Origin: Ampelocalamus luodianensis
Taxonomy: Eukaryota > Streptophyta > Magnoliopsida > Poales > Poaceae
Assembly (NCBI GenBank): GCA_036346255.1
Contig: CM070639.1
Location: 31,464,165 to 31,528,164 of the forward strand
DNA: 64,000 bases
Direction: 5' to 3'
Shown: piece by piece, positions 11,949 through 24,400 of the stretch
Layout of the letters: each line of letters starts with the position of its first letter
Position numbering within the stretch: position 1 is the stretch's first letter
Notes under the pieces: generated by a model
Database searches by the model: none
What the model saw: only the letters and a program-made list of their open reading frames with translations
What the model was told of the DNA's origin: nothing
Program-made: the position numbers and the translations under genes

Positions 11949-14233
11949 TGACTGGTCCTAGCCTCAGTGTCTCACGTATATGATAAGCTATCTTTTTCCC
12001 ATATGATTCCAGCTCATGTGTAGTCTAATCTATGTGTGCTTTGTCGCAAGCATGACCAGAGGTGGAAGGAACTACAAGAGTTGAGTTTTAATAATTTTGG
12101 TGCATTTAGATGTAAGAATGTTGTATTTTGCACCAATGTGGTACGAGCTCCTGTAGATTGTGAATTTTGCGTGATCTCAACCGTTCATTCTGGATCCATC
12201 GCTCTAGGGGCATAACGGTGTCGCAGGTACAATTTTCGCTCGCAAAACCTGGAGATGCCATTCGACATCCAATTACAAGCATTGGGTTCGAAACGTGGAG
12301 TCCATATGTGAAATTGTGAATCCAATGTGCTGCTAGATCAGGCCCATTGCTACCAGAGGCACAACGTGAATCTTTAGTCCCATACCGCTTTCTCACTGTA
12401 GCAATCCAATGTGCTGCTAGATCAGGCCCATTGCTACCGGTGGCACCCATACCGCTTTCTTACTGCGGCCGCGGCTGCTTCTGCTTTATATTGTGCAGTG
12501 AAGCGTCGGGTGTCACGTGCCTGTTTGGTACGCAGTTTTTTTGAAAACCGACTTTCGGTTGAGTCGTAGGACTCTGAAAAACGACTTTCGGTTGAGTTGT
12601 AGGACTAGTTTTTAAAAGCAGTTCCCAACTAAGCTGCAGGGTTGTCTGATTTTAGGTAGGTGATTGCAGTTTGTGAGATAAAAATGTCGAAATACCTCCG
12701 AGATAAGTAATAATTTGTTTGATGTCGTTTAAAAGAATTAACGACAATTGACAATAATTAACAATAACTAGCATAATTGATGACAACTACCACAATTAAC
12801 GAGGAGGCGTGGTTTCAGAGCTCATCAGGCGAAACCAGGGATACTAGCATACTGAATAGGTATTTTACATATATAAGCAAAGTCAATGGCTCAAAAGAGG
12901 ATACTGGGCAGGGCCTGGATCTTAGAAAAATATTAGCACAATATGTTTTCCTTTTAAGACTTGCAAAAGGCCCTGCGTAAGAAACAAAAACTACAACAGT
13001 TGACAATACAGTTTACGATAGGATGAAACAAACACAGAACATAGCCAAGATGTCCATAATACAGTACTTTGTTGGTTATCATACTGTCTTCTGGGCCAAA
13101 CTGACGTTACATAGAATAGAATAAGTAAAATGATTAAGTAAATATGTACTCAGGTATCTCATGAAACTCAAGCTTGACGATCCTAAATATGCAGAATCAA
13201 AATAAGAGACATGAAGAAGGTTTTGCTTACAATTCCCTTAAAAACAGGTTTGGCTTACATTGATGTCTGAGACTAATAAATGTAATGTATTCTCTTGAGA
13301 AGCAATGCAACTTTTGTACAAACAATACACAGTTCAACTTGATGAAAAGGTGTCATTTCTCTGAACTGCTGCTTGCTTCTAACAATACACTACTACTGAA
13401 ACCAAACATTGTTTACAGCAAAATCAAGTCTTTTGTGTGTGTATGAAATCGTAAAAATTTACATGGTCACCTCACCCTTGTTATTTTGGGGGCAAATATA
13501 TTAGCTAAAGCTATGTTACAGTGACAAGAACCTGACGTCCCAATTGCATTTACATAATCATTCTAGTATGCTACCCTCAGTTTTATCTGGAAATCAATGT
13601 CTCGCCAACAAGAATATCTACGCAGAATTTATGTCCTTGGTATTTATGGCTAAAAAAATATAAATGGCATCTTGTTCCATGGCACCCATTGGACAATCAC
13701 CGCAATCAGTTGACATGTCCTTTTCAAATGTCAGTATCCAAGAAAGTCAGAGTTCTTCATGGACTGGACATGTGAACTAAGTCATAACTCATAAGTTTTC
13801 GATTTCAGACAGGTAACTGAATTTTTGGTTGATATAACATGAATGAACAGATGGTAATACAGCAAACCAATCTTCAGCCAGCTGACTATGTCACTGAAAC
13901 ATTATGCAGGCAATGATAACATAGCTAACTAGATAATGTTTTGTAACAACGATTATAGCATGTATGAGTTAAGCCTGATTCACAAAGGTATATAGCATGC
14001 ATATACTCTGACAAAGAAGCTTTAGAATACAACTTCAACCTTTAATCAAGTAAATCCAAGTTGAACTCCTTTCAGTCAAGCAACAGGGCTCAATTCTTGG
14101 TTTGGCCATGAAGTAACATATCAGGTCAATGAACAAAACCAATCACCTATAATCTGTTAAGACATCCTACAACGTTTAAACCTTTTTTAACTATTCTGGC
14201 ACCCAAAGACTTGATCAACCAGTTTAAATCTTT
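11949..14233. other. 3' flank of the NT-C2 gene and non-coding spacer
   Basis: The first part is probably the 3' untranslated region of the NT-C2 gene. The rest is AT-rich DNA with frequent stops in all frames. It contains a diverged tandem duplication (12319-12460) and a pair of 30-bp direct repeats around GACTTTCGGTTGAGT at 12548 and 12582. No gene, RNA or complete transposon recognised. Confidence 0.5.
12319..12460. repeat. Partial tandem duplication
   Basis: AATCCAATGTGCTGCTAGAT followed by CAGGCCCATTGCTACC occurs at 12319-12354 and again at 12403-12438. A trailing piece, CATACCGCTTTCT, follows each copy (12381 and 12448), at unequal spacing. Confidence 0.7.
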
Positions 14234-14301
14234 TTAACTATTCTGCATTGCTCGTTGTCGAGCTAAGAGCCGACCATGGACTATTCTGGCACTGGCCATT
14301 A

Positions 14302-14634
14302 TCACAAAACTGAGCCGGCGGCGTCCAGACTCTTGGACCCCTTCTTCTTGGAGAAGAGCCATGGCTTGATGTCCGCCTTGTACAGGCACTGCCCGGACAC
14401 GTCGTCGACGGCGACGCTGAGGCCCTGCTCCACGAGGCCCTTGCTCCACGTCACCGGGATCACGCAAGGCCGGCCGGAGAGCTGCGCCTGGTAGAGATAT
14501 CTCACCAAGTTCTGCGCCGCGCCCTTCCCGCCGCCTCCGGTGGCGCTCGACGACGCTGCGTCCGCAATCTGGACTCTGCTCTCCCCAAAGCAGGACAAGT
14601 CCCTCATCTCCCCCGCGCACATTACCGCAAACAC
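14302..14634 (-). pseudogene. Truncated DUF868-family gene fragment
   Basis: The minus-strand frame encodes about 105 residues from MRDLSCFGES onward, with QNLVRYLYQAQLSG, VTWSKGLVEQGLSVAVDD and the YKADIKPWLFSKKKGSKSLD stretch. These are hallmarks of the N-terminal third of plant DUF868 (PF05910) proteins, usually single-exon genes of about 300 residues and of unknown function. After KSLDAAGSVL the frame stops, and nothing downstream on the minus strand resembles the remaining two thirds. The codon choice is GC-rich as in functional grass genes. I call it a 3'-truncated copy. A 3' intron or an assembly gap remain possible. Confidence 0.65.
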
Positions 14635-15040
14635 CTTGCGTGCGGCGGGGGAGAAGGGAGGAGGGGAGGAGGCGCCGCGTCGGGGGAGGAGGAGGAGGAC
14701 CGCGGCGGCGCGGGCCGGCGGAGGAGGGAGCCGGAGGCGAGGCGAGCGGCCGCGTCGGGGTCGGCGGCGGGGGCTCGGAGCTGGCGGGGGCTCGGGGCTG
14801 GAGGCTGCGTCGGGCCCCGCTACGACGGCTCAGGGGAGGACGGCGTGGGCGGCGGCGGCTCGAAGGAGGAGGAGGAGGGGGGTGACGGCTCGGGGGAGGA
14901 GAAGGGAGGGCGGCGTCGGTGGAGGACAGTGGCGGCGCGTGGGAGGAGGAAAGGCGGCGCCGCCGCAGGAGGAGGAGGAGGGCGCCGCACGCGGGAGGAA
15001 GAAGAGGAGGGACGATGGGGATTAGATATCAGCTTTAGGT
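14635..15040. repeat. GC- and purine-rich low-complexity tract
   Basis: GGA/GGC-rich sequence just upstream of the DUF868 fragment on its coding strand. The open frames here (arginine, glycine and alanine rich) come from base composition. It may once have been the leader or promoter of the DUF868 gene. Confidence 0.6.
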
Positions 15041-17459
15041 GAGAGGTCTATCAGAATACAGTTTGTGAGTTCAGAATACAGTTTGTGAAGCAATCAGAGG
15101 TCTATGTGTCCCCTAGTAGCCCTCTTTTATTTTTCTCTATTTTTTTGGTGCAATTCAAAACTCTCTATGTATGTGAGCAGAAAAATATGGGCAAATTATC
15201 AGTGAATAGTAACGACATTTTCCTTTTTCCGGATTTCTTTTCATGCAATTTCTTTTTTCCCAATTCGTAGAACAAATTTAGATTTAAAACCTTGTGGCAC
15301 AGTGGATTGATTTTGTTTCAAGCGTTGTGAACTTTTCCCCGGAACTTTCAATAACCGTTTGCGTAGTGTTCGAAGAAAGATGCATAGGAGCATCGAAGGC
15401 TGGGATGCACCAAATTAGCCATCTGATTCTCAATACGCATGCTCTAACCACATTTCCCTATTCTTGAAGGCGACGGTAAGACATTTACTCAGTAAATTAC
15501 CCGGTTAAATCAGTAGCGAAACTTGAATTTTTGGAGAAATCTTGACGCTTATAATAATACTTAGATTAAAATCATGTCTCATGTCTCCAAAATAAGTGCC
15601 TAAAAAATATCTTCAAAGTATGACCATGGCTCCGCCCTTCATAATTGAAATGAACAAGGTCCTAATCCTATACAGACCTTTTTGGTAGGCTAATCATGAG
15701 TAAACCGGTTCAAACACCAAATCGGGCTGGGCTTCGAACCAAGTTTGAAAAGCTCAATCTCAAACCAGCAAGCTTGAATCCAACCTGAAAAATACATTTT
15801 TCATTTTAGAAATATTATTTTGGTTTTTTTAATAAAAAATAATTATTATTTTATTTTAAGAATAAAAAAATTAGTTTTTATTATTCTCCGGTCTTTCGAG
15901 CTTTCGTGCCGGAATTCAAGTCCCAAGGTGGTTCTACCCACGAGATAGCAAATTCCAAGTCAAAGCCATCGCCCAAAACCAAGGCAAGTCCCAACTTGTC
16001 ATTTGTACCGACTGGTTTCATGTCAACTGTCTTTGTGGGTCACACCACTCCATGGTGGATGAAACTATGTTTTTCTGATTCTAGAGTGTTCAGTTCACCG
16101 CCATAGTTTGTTATAACTCAAGTTACGGAAGGTTGACATTTTTTAGCTAGTATTTGGTTTGTTGCTGCACTTGTGCGATGCTACACTTTTTTAGCTCAAT
16201 ACACCACATATCATAGACACAAATTTTAGTCAAGATTTGCCGTCAACAAAGTGTGATGTGCCACGCTGTTGCACAAAATGCTTTGCAAAGTGGGGCATCC
16301 AACCAAATGTGTCTTTAAACTGTAGAATTCCTTTCACAAAATTGGAAACTATTCATTTATTAAAGGGAAGCCCGGTTTCCTAGTATTAGACACAATGAAA
16401 TATGTATGATTGGGAAATAGCATCCAACGTTGTGAGACTGATAAATGGAGCTTGGGACTACTTGTCTGTTATTTTTCAACTTGCATGTTCTATGTGATTT
16501 TGTGCCGTTATTGAGTTTGTGTCGATTCATTTGAAATTATTTTTTAAAAATGTAAAAGAATAACTATGCTTTTGCTTAAAAATTTTTGGAAAAGACCTAG
16601 TAATTTGTTAGAAATACCGGCCGAAACTAAGAAGCCCAGCTGAAGCAGTTTGAAGAGACAGGAAGGCCGACGGGTGATCAAACTAAATCGAAAGTAGATG
16701 GGCTCCGACGGGGCCAAGCACGGTGATTGACCTTATTACGTGCACCGTCGATGGTGGGGTTAATTTGCCCGCTAAGTCACCGTGGTCGACGTGTGCGCGC
16801 AGCCGCCTTAGCCGTCGTTGGTTCGCGGCGCTCCCGGTCGAGGAGCCTCCGTCGCCGGCACACGCTGCTGCTCCGGGCCGTCGACGCGCACGCGTTCCTG
16901 GCCGCTAGCTGCATGCACCTCCGCTCTCGTGGAAAGGAACGTTGCCTCCGCCGCGCAGAGGAAGAGACCGAGTGAGAGAGATACCACGGGCACCTCTTCA
17001 TCTCATCCATACCCATAGCAAGCCAAAAACTCGCATTCCAAACACTAGGGTTTTCAAAACCGGTTTTTACTTTTTACCGGGGATCACCGATAGGACCGTT
17101 GATATTGCCGATCATCGAAAAATTTTGGCAAATCAATTTTTTTGAAGTTAAAAACGAAACATTTAAAAAATAGTACTGTTCCAAAGGTTCAAACCCACAA
17201 CCTTCCTTCTCCCAGGCTATGAGCGTTTCCAGTAGGGAAAATGCACTCATGTCTATTCATATTGTTACGAATTTCTTTTATATTTGACAAAAAAACAAGC
17301 AAATCTGATATTTTTGGCCGGTACGAAATTTTACTAAGAGGGTCCGGTAGGACCAGTGGACCACCGCTCTCGCTGGAATGTGGCTTTGCCTCCGTCGGGC
17401 ATAGCGAGAGAGGGACCAGGGAGACCCAGGTGCACACGTCCTTCACTGTCTGCGTACGT
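15041..17459. other. Non-coding spacer with MITE-like traces
   Basis: Mostly AT-rich with no convincing coding frame. The segment 16150-16315 has loosely inverted ends (TATTTGGTTTG and CCAACCAAATG) that suggest an old MITE. From 17047 to about 17150 there is sequence related to the hAT-type elements at 17460 and 62802 (TAGGGTTTTC, ACCGG, GGGGATCACCGATAGGACCG), probably a fragment of a sister copy. The frames at 16723-17018 are GC-rich shadows. Confidence 0.45.
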
Positions 17460-17673
17460 CAGGGTCCTAATAACCGGTTTCAATTTTTTAGGTTGATTTC
17501 GTCGAAAGTTTCAAATCAAATTTTGAACTTAAAAAAATCGGCTGAAAATTGGTTTGAAATATGGGCCAGAATTTTTGAAAATAAATGCAAAATAAATTTT
17601 TCAAGATCGGTTGGAAATTTTACCGGAGGAGTCCGATGCAACCGGTGAAAACCGGCCGAATTTTTGAACCCTG
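17460..17673. mobile_element. 214-bp hAT-type MITE
   Basis: The element begins CAGGGT and ends ACCCTG. It is flanked by a perfect 8-bp target duplication GCGTACGT (17452-17459 and 17674-17681), the hAT signature. The interior is AT-rich with ACCGG motifs near both ends and no coding capacity. It resembles the 860-bp element at 62802-63661 in its ends and in the GGTTGATTTC...TTTCAAATCAA motif. Confidence 0.9.
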
Positions 17674-17681
17674 GCGTACGT

Positions 17682-18350
17682 ATCAAGTTAATCTATTCAT
17701 TAGTACTACATCGCCCATGAAGGGAAAAATCCCGTCGCATAAAAGGCGATACTCGCGGCAAGCACTGTTATAGCAATGTAAACCAAATAAATATGTTGAT
17801 CCAACTGCTCAGGCGCCCACCTACAAGGCTACAACTGGTACACAGTTCATTTCCGTGTGCCAAACAGTCCAGATTGGACTGCTTTTAAGCTGCTTAAGCA
17901 AAAAAAAAAAATTTGCTTTAAGCCTAAACAAAGAGAGGACCAAACAGTATCTGTCTTTGCAGGGGAAGCCATTTTTTCGATGAAAACAAAACGTAAAAGA
18001 CCGCGTGCCATACAGCAATCACTCTTGAGCAAAAATCTGCTGATTTTGCTACGCTTGAGTAATTGACGGCAGCCTCCAACATGCTAGGCTGCTATTCCAA
18101 TTTTTTAAAACTGTTTTCCAAATTAATTGGTGTGCTCTAAGCAATAATCACTTACGAACAATGCGCAAGTTCTCTTTTGTGCGCTAGTTTTGTTTCTCAG
18201 GAAAGCACATATTTGGTACTCCATCTGTTCAAGAATATAATATTTTAGACATCAACACGATCTTCAACATTAAATTTTGATCATTATTTTTTATATTAAT
18301 ATGTTTATAAAATAATATAAAATATTATATTATAAAAATATTTTTTATAA
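17682..18350. other. AT-rich spacer, Stowaway-like edge
   Basis: No gene seen. GTACTCCATCTGTTCAAGAATATAAT at about 18216 resembles one end of Stowaway-type grass MITEs (consensus CTCCCTCCGT). I could not match a second end. Confidence 0.4.
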
Positions 18351-18703
18351 CTAATCTAATGATACCATTTTCACATGACCAATATAATAGTTTTTTTTTT
18401 ATATATTAGTAGTCAAAGTTAAATAAGTTTGGTTACATACTTTCTAAAACTACATTAAATCCAGCTCGATTGCAGGCCAGGTGCTACAATGCATATGATG
18501 TACGCCATAATCACTTGGCCAAGGATTGGAACCATGAAGTTATTGTCAGAAGACCAATCTAATTATATTATTTTCATATGACCAGTATAAATAGTTTTTT
18601 TTTTATATATTACTAGTCAAAGTTAAGCAAGTTTGTTTGCACGCTTTCTAAAACTATGTTAAATCCCGCTCGATATGATGTACGCCATAATCACTTGGCC
18701 AAG
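18351..18703. repeat. Duplicated ~150-170 bp segment next to the hAT insertion
   Basis: Copies at 18351-18523 and 18553-18703 share CATGACCA/GTATAA, a T-run, AGTCAAAGTTAA, CTTTCTAAAACTA and ATGATGTACGCCATAATCAC. The first copy carries about 25 extra bases before ATGATGTACG. The hAT element at 18718 landed just beyond the second copy. Confidence 0.8.
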
Positions 18704-18717
18704 TCCGATGGTGTGCC

Positions 18718-20713
18718 CAGTGGCGAATCCACCGGGTGGGCTTCGTTAGGCTGAAGCCCACCCCTCCGTGGTGGCGGAACCCCCTCCAGCCGCCGGCCCA
18801 ACCTCCGCCTTCCAATCTCGGTGGCCGACTTTGCTAAACGAGGAGAAAGCGGCAAGCACAGCCGGCAAGTAGAGCAATCGAAAGTGGGCTTTTGCCCTTG
18901 CAGCCTTGCCGTTGCCGAAGCCCAGGCTCAACTCACAATCTCACATCTACCGGTCCACACTCCACAAGGCAGTTCCGTTTCCAAAACTCCCCAATCCCCG
19001 TTCAATCAGCAATTCGACACAATCGAGCGAGGCGCACCTGAGTGACGACATGAGGGCAGCCAAAGCCGGAGGGAGTTGGGGCGAGCCACCGCGATCCGCG
19101 CGTCGCCGCCGGTAGCTGGACTGCCGGAGCCCGGAGGAGGCTGAGGAGGGAGGCTGTCGGGGCGTCGGGCCTGGTTGGCAGCCAGTGGTTGAAGGGGATT
19201 CGTCCTCGGGCGAGCCGGAGGCAGTCTGGTGGTCGCCAACGCAGAGGCGGAGGAGCCGCGCGAGCGAGACGGGTAGGTAGCCGAGGCGAGGCGGATCTGA
19301 GCGGGGCCGCAGGCCGCAGTGCGGGCCGGGCGGCGGGTGGCCGAGTAGGGAGGGAGCGGAGGTGATTTGGGGATTGGGACTTGGGAGGAGCCGCCGCAGT
19401 GCGGGTGGGGCGGCGGGGGGAACCGAGCCGAGCTCGCTCGCCTCGATCGCTGCTTTCCAAGAAGGAGCGGATGTGATTTGGGGAGATTGGGACTTGGGAG
19501 GAGCCGAGGAGGGCGGGTGGGGGAGGGGGAAGGGGACCGAGCCGCCACCGCCGCTTCGCTGCTCTATTTGAAGTGCTAAGAGGAGTCAAGTGACTAGTGT
19601 TGCACTGCATTGCTTGTTGGTATATACTCGTCGTTTAATTTCTAACTTGTTAGTAAGTTGTTCAATTTTTAATTTGTTAGTATGTTTGATATAGTGTGGT
19701 ATATAGTATATACTCAATTAGCCATTAATTCGTAGGTTTGCAATAATGGAGAAACGAAATTTACATAATTATTTTACAAGTAATTCAAGTAGTACTCCCC
19801 CAACCGATGAGAGCGCAACTCAACCAAAGAAGCTTCGATTAGAATTTAATCCGGATGAAATTATTGCCGATCCGACGCATCGCATACCAATAGAAGATTT
19901 TACCAATGAAATCAGAGATGAAGTGAGGAGGATATATTTGTTGAATGGTCTAACTTGAGCTATTGGGCATGCCTTTCCAAAGACATTGGATGGCAAAGTG
20001 TGGAGATCTTTTCAAGAATCATGGTTTAATAAGTTTGATTAGTTAGAATATAGTGAGGAAAAGAACGCTGTTTTTTGTTTCTATTGTTTTCTTTTCAAGA
20101 AACAGTCACAACCCAACACATTTAGTAATGATGTATTTATAAAAGTTGGGTTTTCTTGTTGGAAGATGGCTATAGATGCTTTCAATAAACATGTTGAGAG
20201 AATATTTTCGGCAATGAATATTATCAAAGCAGATTTGCGCAATAAGGTATCGAATGAGTGGCTAAATGATTTGATGGTGTGTTACACCGAGCGAGATATA
20301 TTTAGATCTATTGATGATGATGTAATCATAAAATCCTTTCAAAGCATGAAAAATCGTAGAATGAATTTGCCTCGCGAAAGTCGTGATTCAAGCTAGCGTT
20401 TTATTGGTATGATTTTTTGTTTTGAATGTTCATGATTATTTAAGTACAATTTACTATTGTACCACTAATTTTTCTGATTTTGATATACAGATTGTTACAT
20501 ACTGGAACCATATTTACATATTTTGGGGATACACTTTCCATTAGCGAGGTATCTCCATTGTATTTCTCTTTTTTTTGTTTTGCTTTTATTTATGTATGAA
20601 ACTATGAATTTGATTAACAAGAATATAAACTACGTTCGTTACAAATTAGTTTAGTCATTTGAGACTTCAACTCTTCCGGCCCATCTTCATTTTTCGTTCT
20701 GGATTCGCCACTG
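18718..20713 (+). mobile_element. Non-autonomous hAT element, ~2.0 kb
   Basis: Terminal inverted repeats CAGTGGCGAATCCA (left) and GGATTCGCCACTG (right) are bounded by a perfect 8-bp target duplication GGTGTGCC (18710-18717 and 20714-20721). The left third is GC-rich and has a repeated 40-bp block (about 19357 and 19464). The right part has the two ends of a hAT transposase joined together. Element size and missing catalytic core make it non-autonomous. Confidence 0.95.
19746..20393 (+). pseudogene. hAT transposase remnant (ZMYM1/TTF type) lacking its core
   Basis: The N-terminal part (19746-19958) opens MEKRNLHNYFTSNSSS and includes NEIRDEVRRIYLL, as in plant TTF-type zinc-finger/ZMYM1-like hAT transposases. 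After stops at 19956 and 20041, the same line continues with the Cys-rich FCFYCFLF motif. It then jumps directly to the C-terminal hAT dimerisation region (20166-20393), with WLNDLMVCYTERDIF and IIKSFQSMKNRRM. The catalytic middle, usually several hundred residues, is absent. This is an internal deletion plus two stop codons. Confidence 0.85.
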
Positions 20714-20857
20714 GGTGTGCCCAGGGCTCCAGGTCCTTCATGTCCCATAGCAGCAGATCATGCACGCATGTCGGAATGATGTTCATTTACATTCTGAAAT
20801 TCGAACTCATGAGAAGTAATTGGCAGAAGACGCCTTGTAGATAGCACTAGCCACTTA

Positions 20858-21124
20858 GGGCATCTTCAATAATGTCATGTCAGTCGTCGTTTAGCCCTTC
20901 TATTTTAGCAAAATTCTCTTCTTTAAACAACCATCTCTACACATGAATCAAAACAAAACAACCAGTACATATGAGAGATGGATGAAAAAGTGAGAATATT
21001 ATAAGTTTAACATAAATGTTAGAGATAATTTATTGAAGGTGTTGTCTCTAAATCTGTCTTTCGATGATTTCGGTGATGTGAAATTGATATAGTAATATTA
21101 GAGACGGCACTATTAAAGATGCCC
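20858..21124. mobile_element. 267-bp Tourist (PIF/Harbinger) MITE
   Basis: The left end GGGCATCTTCAATAATG pairs with the right end CACTATTAAAGATGCCC. Both are flanked by the 3-bp duplication TTA (20855-20857, 21125-21127), the standard PIF/Harbinger target. The interior is AT-rich and non-coding. It lies about 280 bp beyond the 3' end of the argininosuccinate synthase coding region. Confidence 0.9.
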
Positions 21125-21405
21125 TTAACCATACCGATTTTTGACGTAACAAGGGCTGAACCATACCACCAAATGGTCTTTTATTGCAATCTACCACTCC
21201 AAACCTGCAGCAGTTGTTCAATACATATCCATGTCCATGCAACACCTCATGAAAAAGTTTCAGTTTAGATGGAAACTCAAACTAGACTGTCGCATGCCAA
21301 GACTAACAAACAACTCGCAATGCATTCAAAGGCCACCTGGGCACCTTGCATGAGGCCCATTTTTCTGCAATTACTAGAAAATTTCCTTCGAAACGCAAAC
21401 AGAGC

Positions 21406-24400
21406 TTAGATGCCCTTCTCCAGCATTGCGCGGACTCTGGTAGGAAGACCATACAGCCTGATGAACCCTTCAGCATCAGCCTGGTTGTAAATCTCCCCGT
21501 TCTCAAATGAAGATATGTCTTCCCTGTACAAGCTATAAGGGCTCTTCCGGGACGCGACATTTACCGAGCCCTTGTACAGCTTCAGGGTCACGGAACCGGT
21601 TGTTGTCGCGGTGATCTTTTCCATGAACGAGTCGATGGATTGGCGGAGCGGGTCGAACCAACGGCCAGCGTAGACCAACTCGGCGTACTTGGCGGCGAGA
21701 ATGTCCTTCCACTGCATGGCCTCCCTGTCCAATGTTAGGGCCTCGAGCTCACGCACCGCAGCTGACATGATGGTGCCACCAGGGGTCTCGTAGACACCAC
21801 GGGACTTCATGCCCACGAGGCGGTTTTCAACCATATCGATACGCCCGATACCATGCTTTCCACCAATATCATTGAGCTCGGCAAGGAGAGATGCAGGCGA
21901 GAGGTCCCTTCCATTAATGGAAATAGGAACACCTGCAACAATACCAATCTCCAAATACCTGGATTCAAGAATACAACAGGCTTAACAAAGTATATATGTG
22001 CATTCTGGTGGACCAATGAAAAATCTACGTTGTACCAAGCATGTCTGTGCAAGAAGATGAAAAAATGGCAAAACAAGTTACAATGTAACAAGAATGTGCA
22101 ACAAAGGTGTTTATATAACACAAAATTGGTGTTACTGTTACCAATTCGTGATTTCCGTGCATGCTCTGAGAGCAAGAATTTGCAGCTCATAGCACCTCAT
22201 GGTTTGAACAATCCTTAACAACTCTAATCTAGATTATATCTAGCAATCTCACATGGTAAGTCTTTAAAGTATATCAAGCATGTTCTAGTTATAGATCCTG
22301 GTTTCAAGAACTTTGACTAACGTCACTGATCACTAGTTTGCATGACACTTGAGATAGCGGGTGCCTAGACTCCTGACTGCAAAAAGAAGCGAATAAACTT
22401 GAGCCACCAGATCACTTACTTAGCTCTTATCTAAAAAATGATCATTTCTTTTTGGCACCGCTTCAACAGGAGTTGCTACAGTAAAGTGAATGAAAGCATG
22501 ATAAATTGTGTCAGATAGCCCTTATAAAAAGTTAGAAATTCACATTGCTAAACTATTCCAAAGTTCATCATACAGACTTGGCAACCCTAGTTCAGACTTC
22601 GGACTAGTCATATCCAGATTTCAGGCCAACTCTGCTTTATTGTAAATAAAACTTCATGATAAAGGTCTACACAATTCAATGTATCTCATGAGGGAAAACC
22701 CGTAGTATCACTGAAATGACCAATCATACGGATATACTAAACCAGGCTACACACTGCAGCAAAGATGAAAATAAAGAGCATAAAGAATACTTTCTCAGAA
22801 CAAGGACTATCACAAGAAAAAATTGATCACTCACTGAGGTTTTGAAGGTGCATTTTCTGGTGCAACAGACATCATATACATATCTTCCTTTGGCTCATTT
22901 GCTGGGTCTTCCAAAGGTCACCCTGCAATATTGAAGACAAAGTACTATGGTTTTCAATTCAAGACATCAACAAGGTAAAGTTGCACAAGGTTAAACAATA
23001 TCATCAATATGTGCACTACATTCATTTGAAAGTTTGGGAAACTAATTTTTTTGGTAAATTCAAATGAACAAGAACAGCATAAAGAAAAGAATAACTAGAG
23101 GAGATCAAACAACTAGGAGTGGCCAACAAGGTAACAGTTCGTACCTCATGGCTAAGGTGCCACAAATTTCGATCTCTACTGTATATTGATTTCTTTGAAA
23201 CTGGAACTGGCACGTTATGTTTCTTTGCATACTCAATTGCATCTTCACGCCTGTGATATCCCACTCCTCCAAGGTGCCACCACTTTAAGTTCCGGATTTA
23301 AGGCATAAAATGTAAGCTCAAAGCGAACCTAAAGAAAAGGTAGCATTAGATGACTGCCCATATTGATATTATATTCTCATTAACAACAGTATACCTGATC
23401 ATTGCCTTTTCCTGTGCATCCATGAGCAACTGCATCTGCACCAACTTCCTTGGCAACATCAACCATTGCCTGCAATGGAAATATATATTGCTTAGTCCTC
23501 CTCTGTTCAGCCATACTATTTGGTGTCCTCAAAAGAATAAAAGGATATATGCAATGTTTGGTATATCATTGCAAGTACTTCATTTCAATATTTCATTCAT
23601 CTAACCACTTATGACAATTACGTATTTAAGTTTAGCTCCTACAAAGCTTACAGATCCAATGTTATCTCACATAAGAGAACACAAACATTCACAAAAGAAA
23701 AATAACTCATACGATAAATAAATAAAGTGCATGCCCAATGCAATTGCGGACCACCATAATATAACACATTGCATAATGGCTTAAACAGCCCTATTCAATG
23801 GTGGAAGCAGGGCTGGCTCCTTCCAAGATTGCCACAGATAGCAAGTTAGCTTGCAACGCCAATCAAACAGAGCTGCGCTGTGTTGTTGGTTAGTATGCAC
23901 AGCACATGGTGTGATGGTGAGTTCAAAATTCAAATCATGATTGCCCACTTCTCTCTTGTTTGGAACATGGGAATTTTGCAGGAATTTCGTAGGAAGCAGT
24001 TTCAATTCATGCGGGAATCTGGGAAAAATCGCATGCTCCATATAGGGCCTAAATCCCTCTGCTTCTCATGTGTTACACTTGTTAGCGCATCCCATCCACA
24101 TGGTAAGATTCTAGTTCCACCCCTGGCCCTACTGCTTGATGCCTATTAGACTCAGTGACTCACAATAGGTCAATTGATCATATCAGTCCAATGACAGATA
24201 CCATCCACCTATATCACATCCACTCTGCACTGGACTACCAGATCAACAAAATTACAAAACTGAAGATGGGCATCCAAAGCTTGCAGGTGATACTTTCAGG
24301 GAAAAATAAGAAATGTAGTACAGAAAAAACTTGACAAGTGAAAGTCTAGCAAGAAATTAATGATGCACGACTCAAACAGGTTTCAAATTCTACCAGAGTG

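Noticed and set aside
14540..15042. Three overlapping long plus-strand frames rich in Arg, Gly and Ala
   Set aside because: They lie in a GGA/GGC low-complexity tract and are open in several frames at once; no family resemblance.
19002..19610. Minus-strand frames of 180 and 202 residues
   Set aside because: Proline/serine/arginine-rich translations of the GC-rich end of the hAT element, open in parallel frames; no domain visible.
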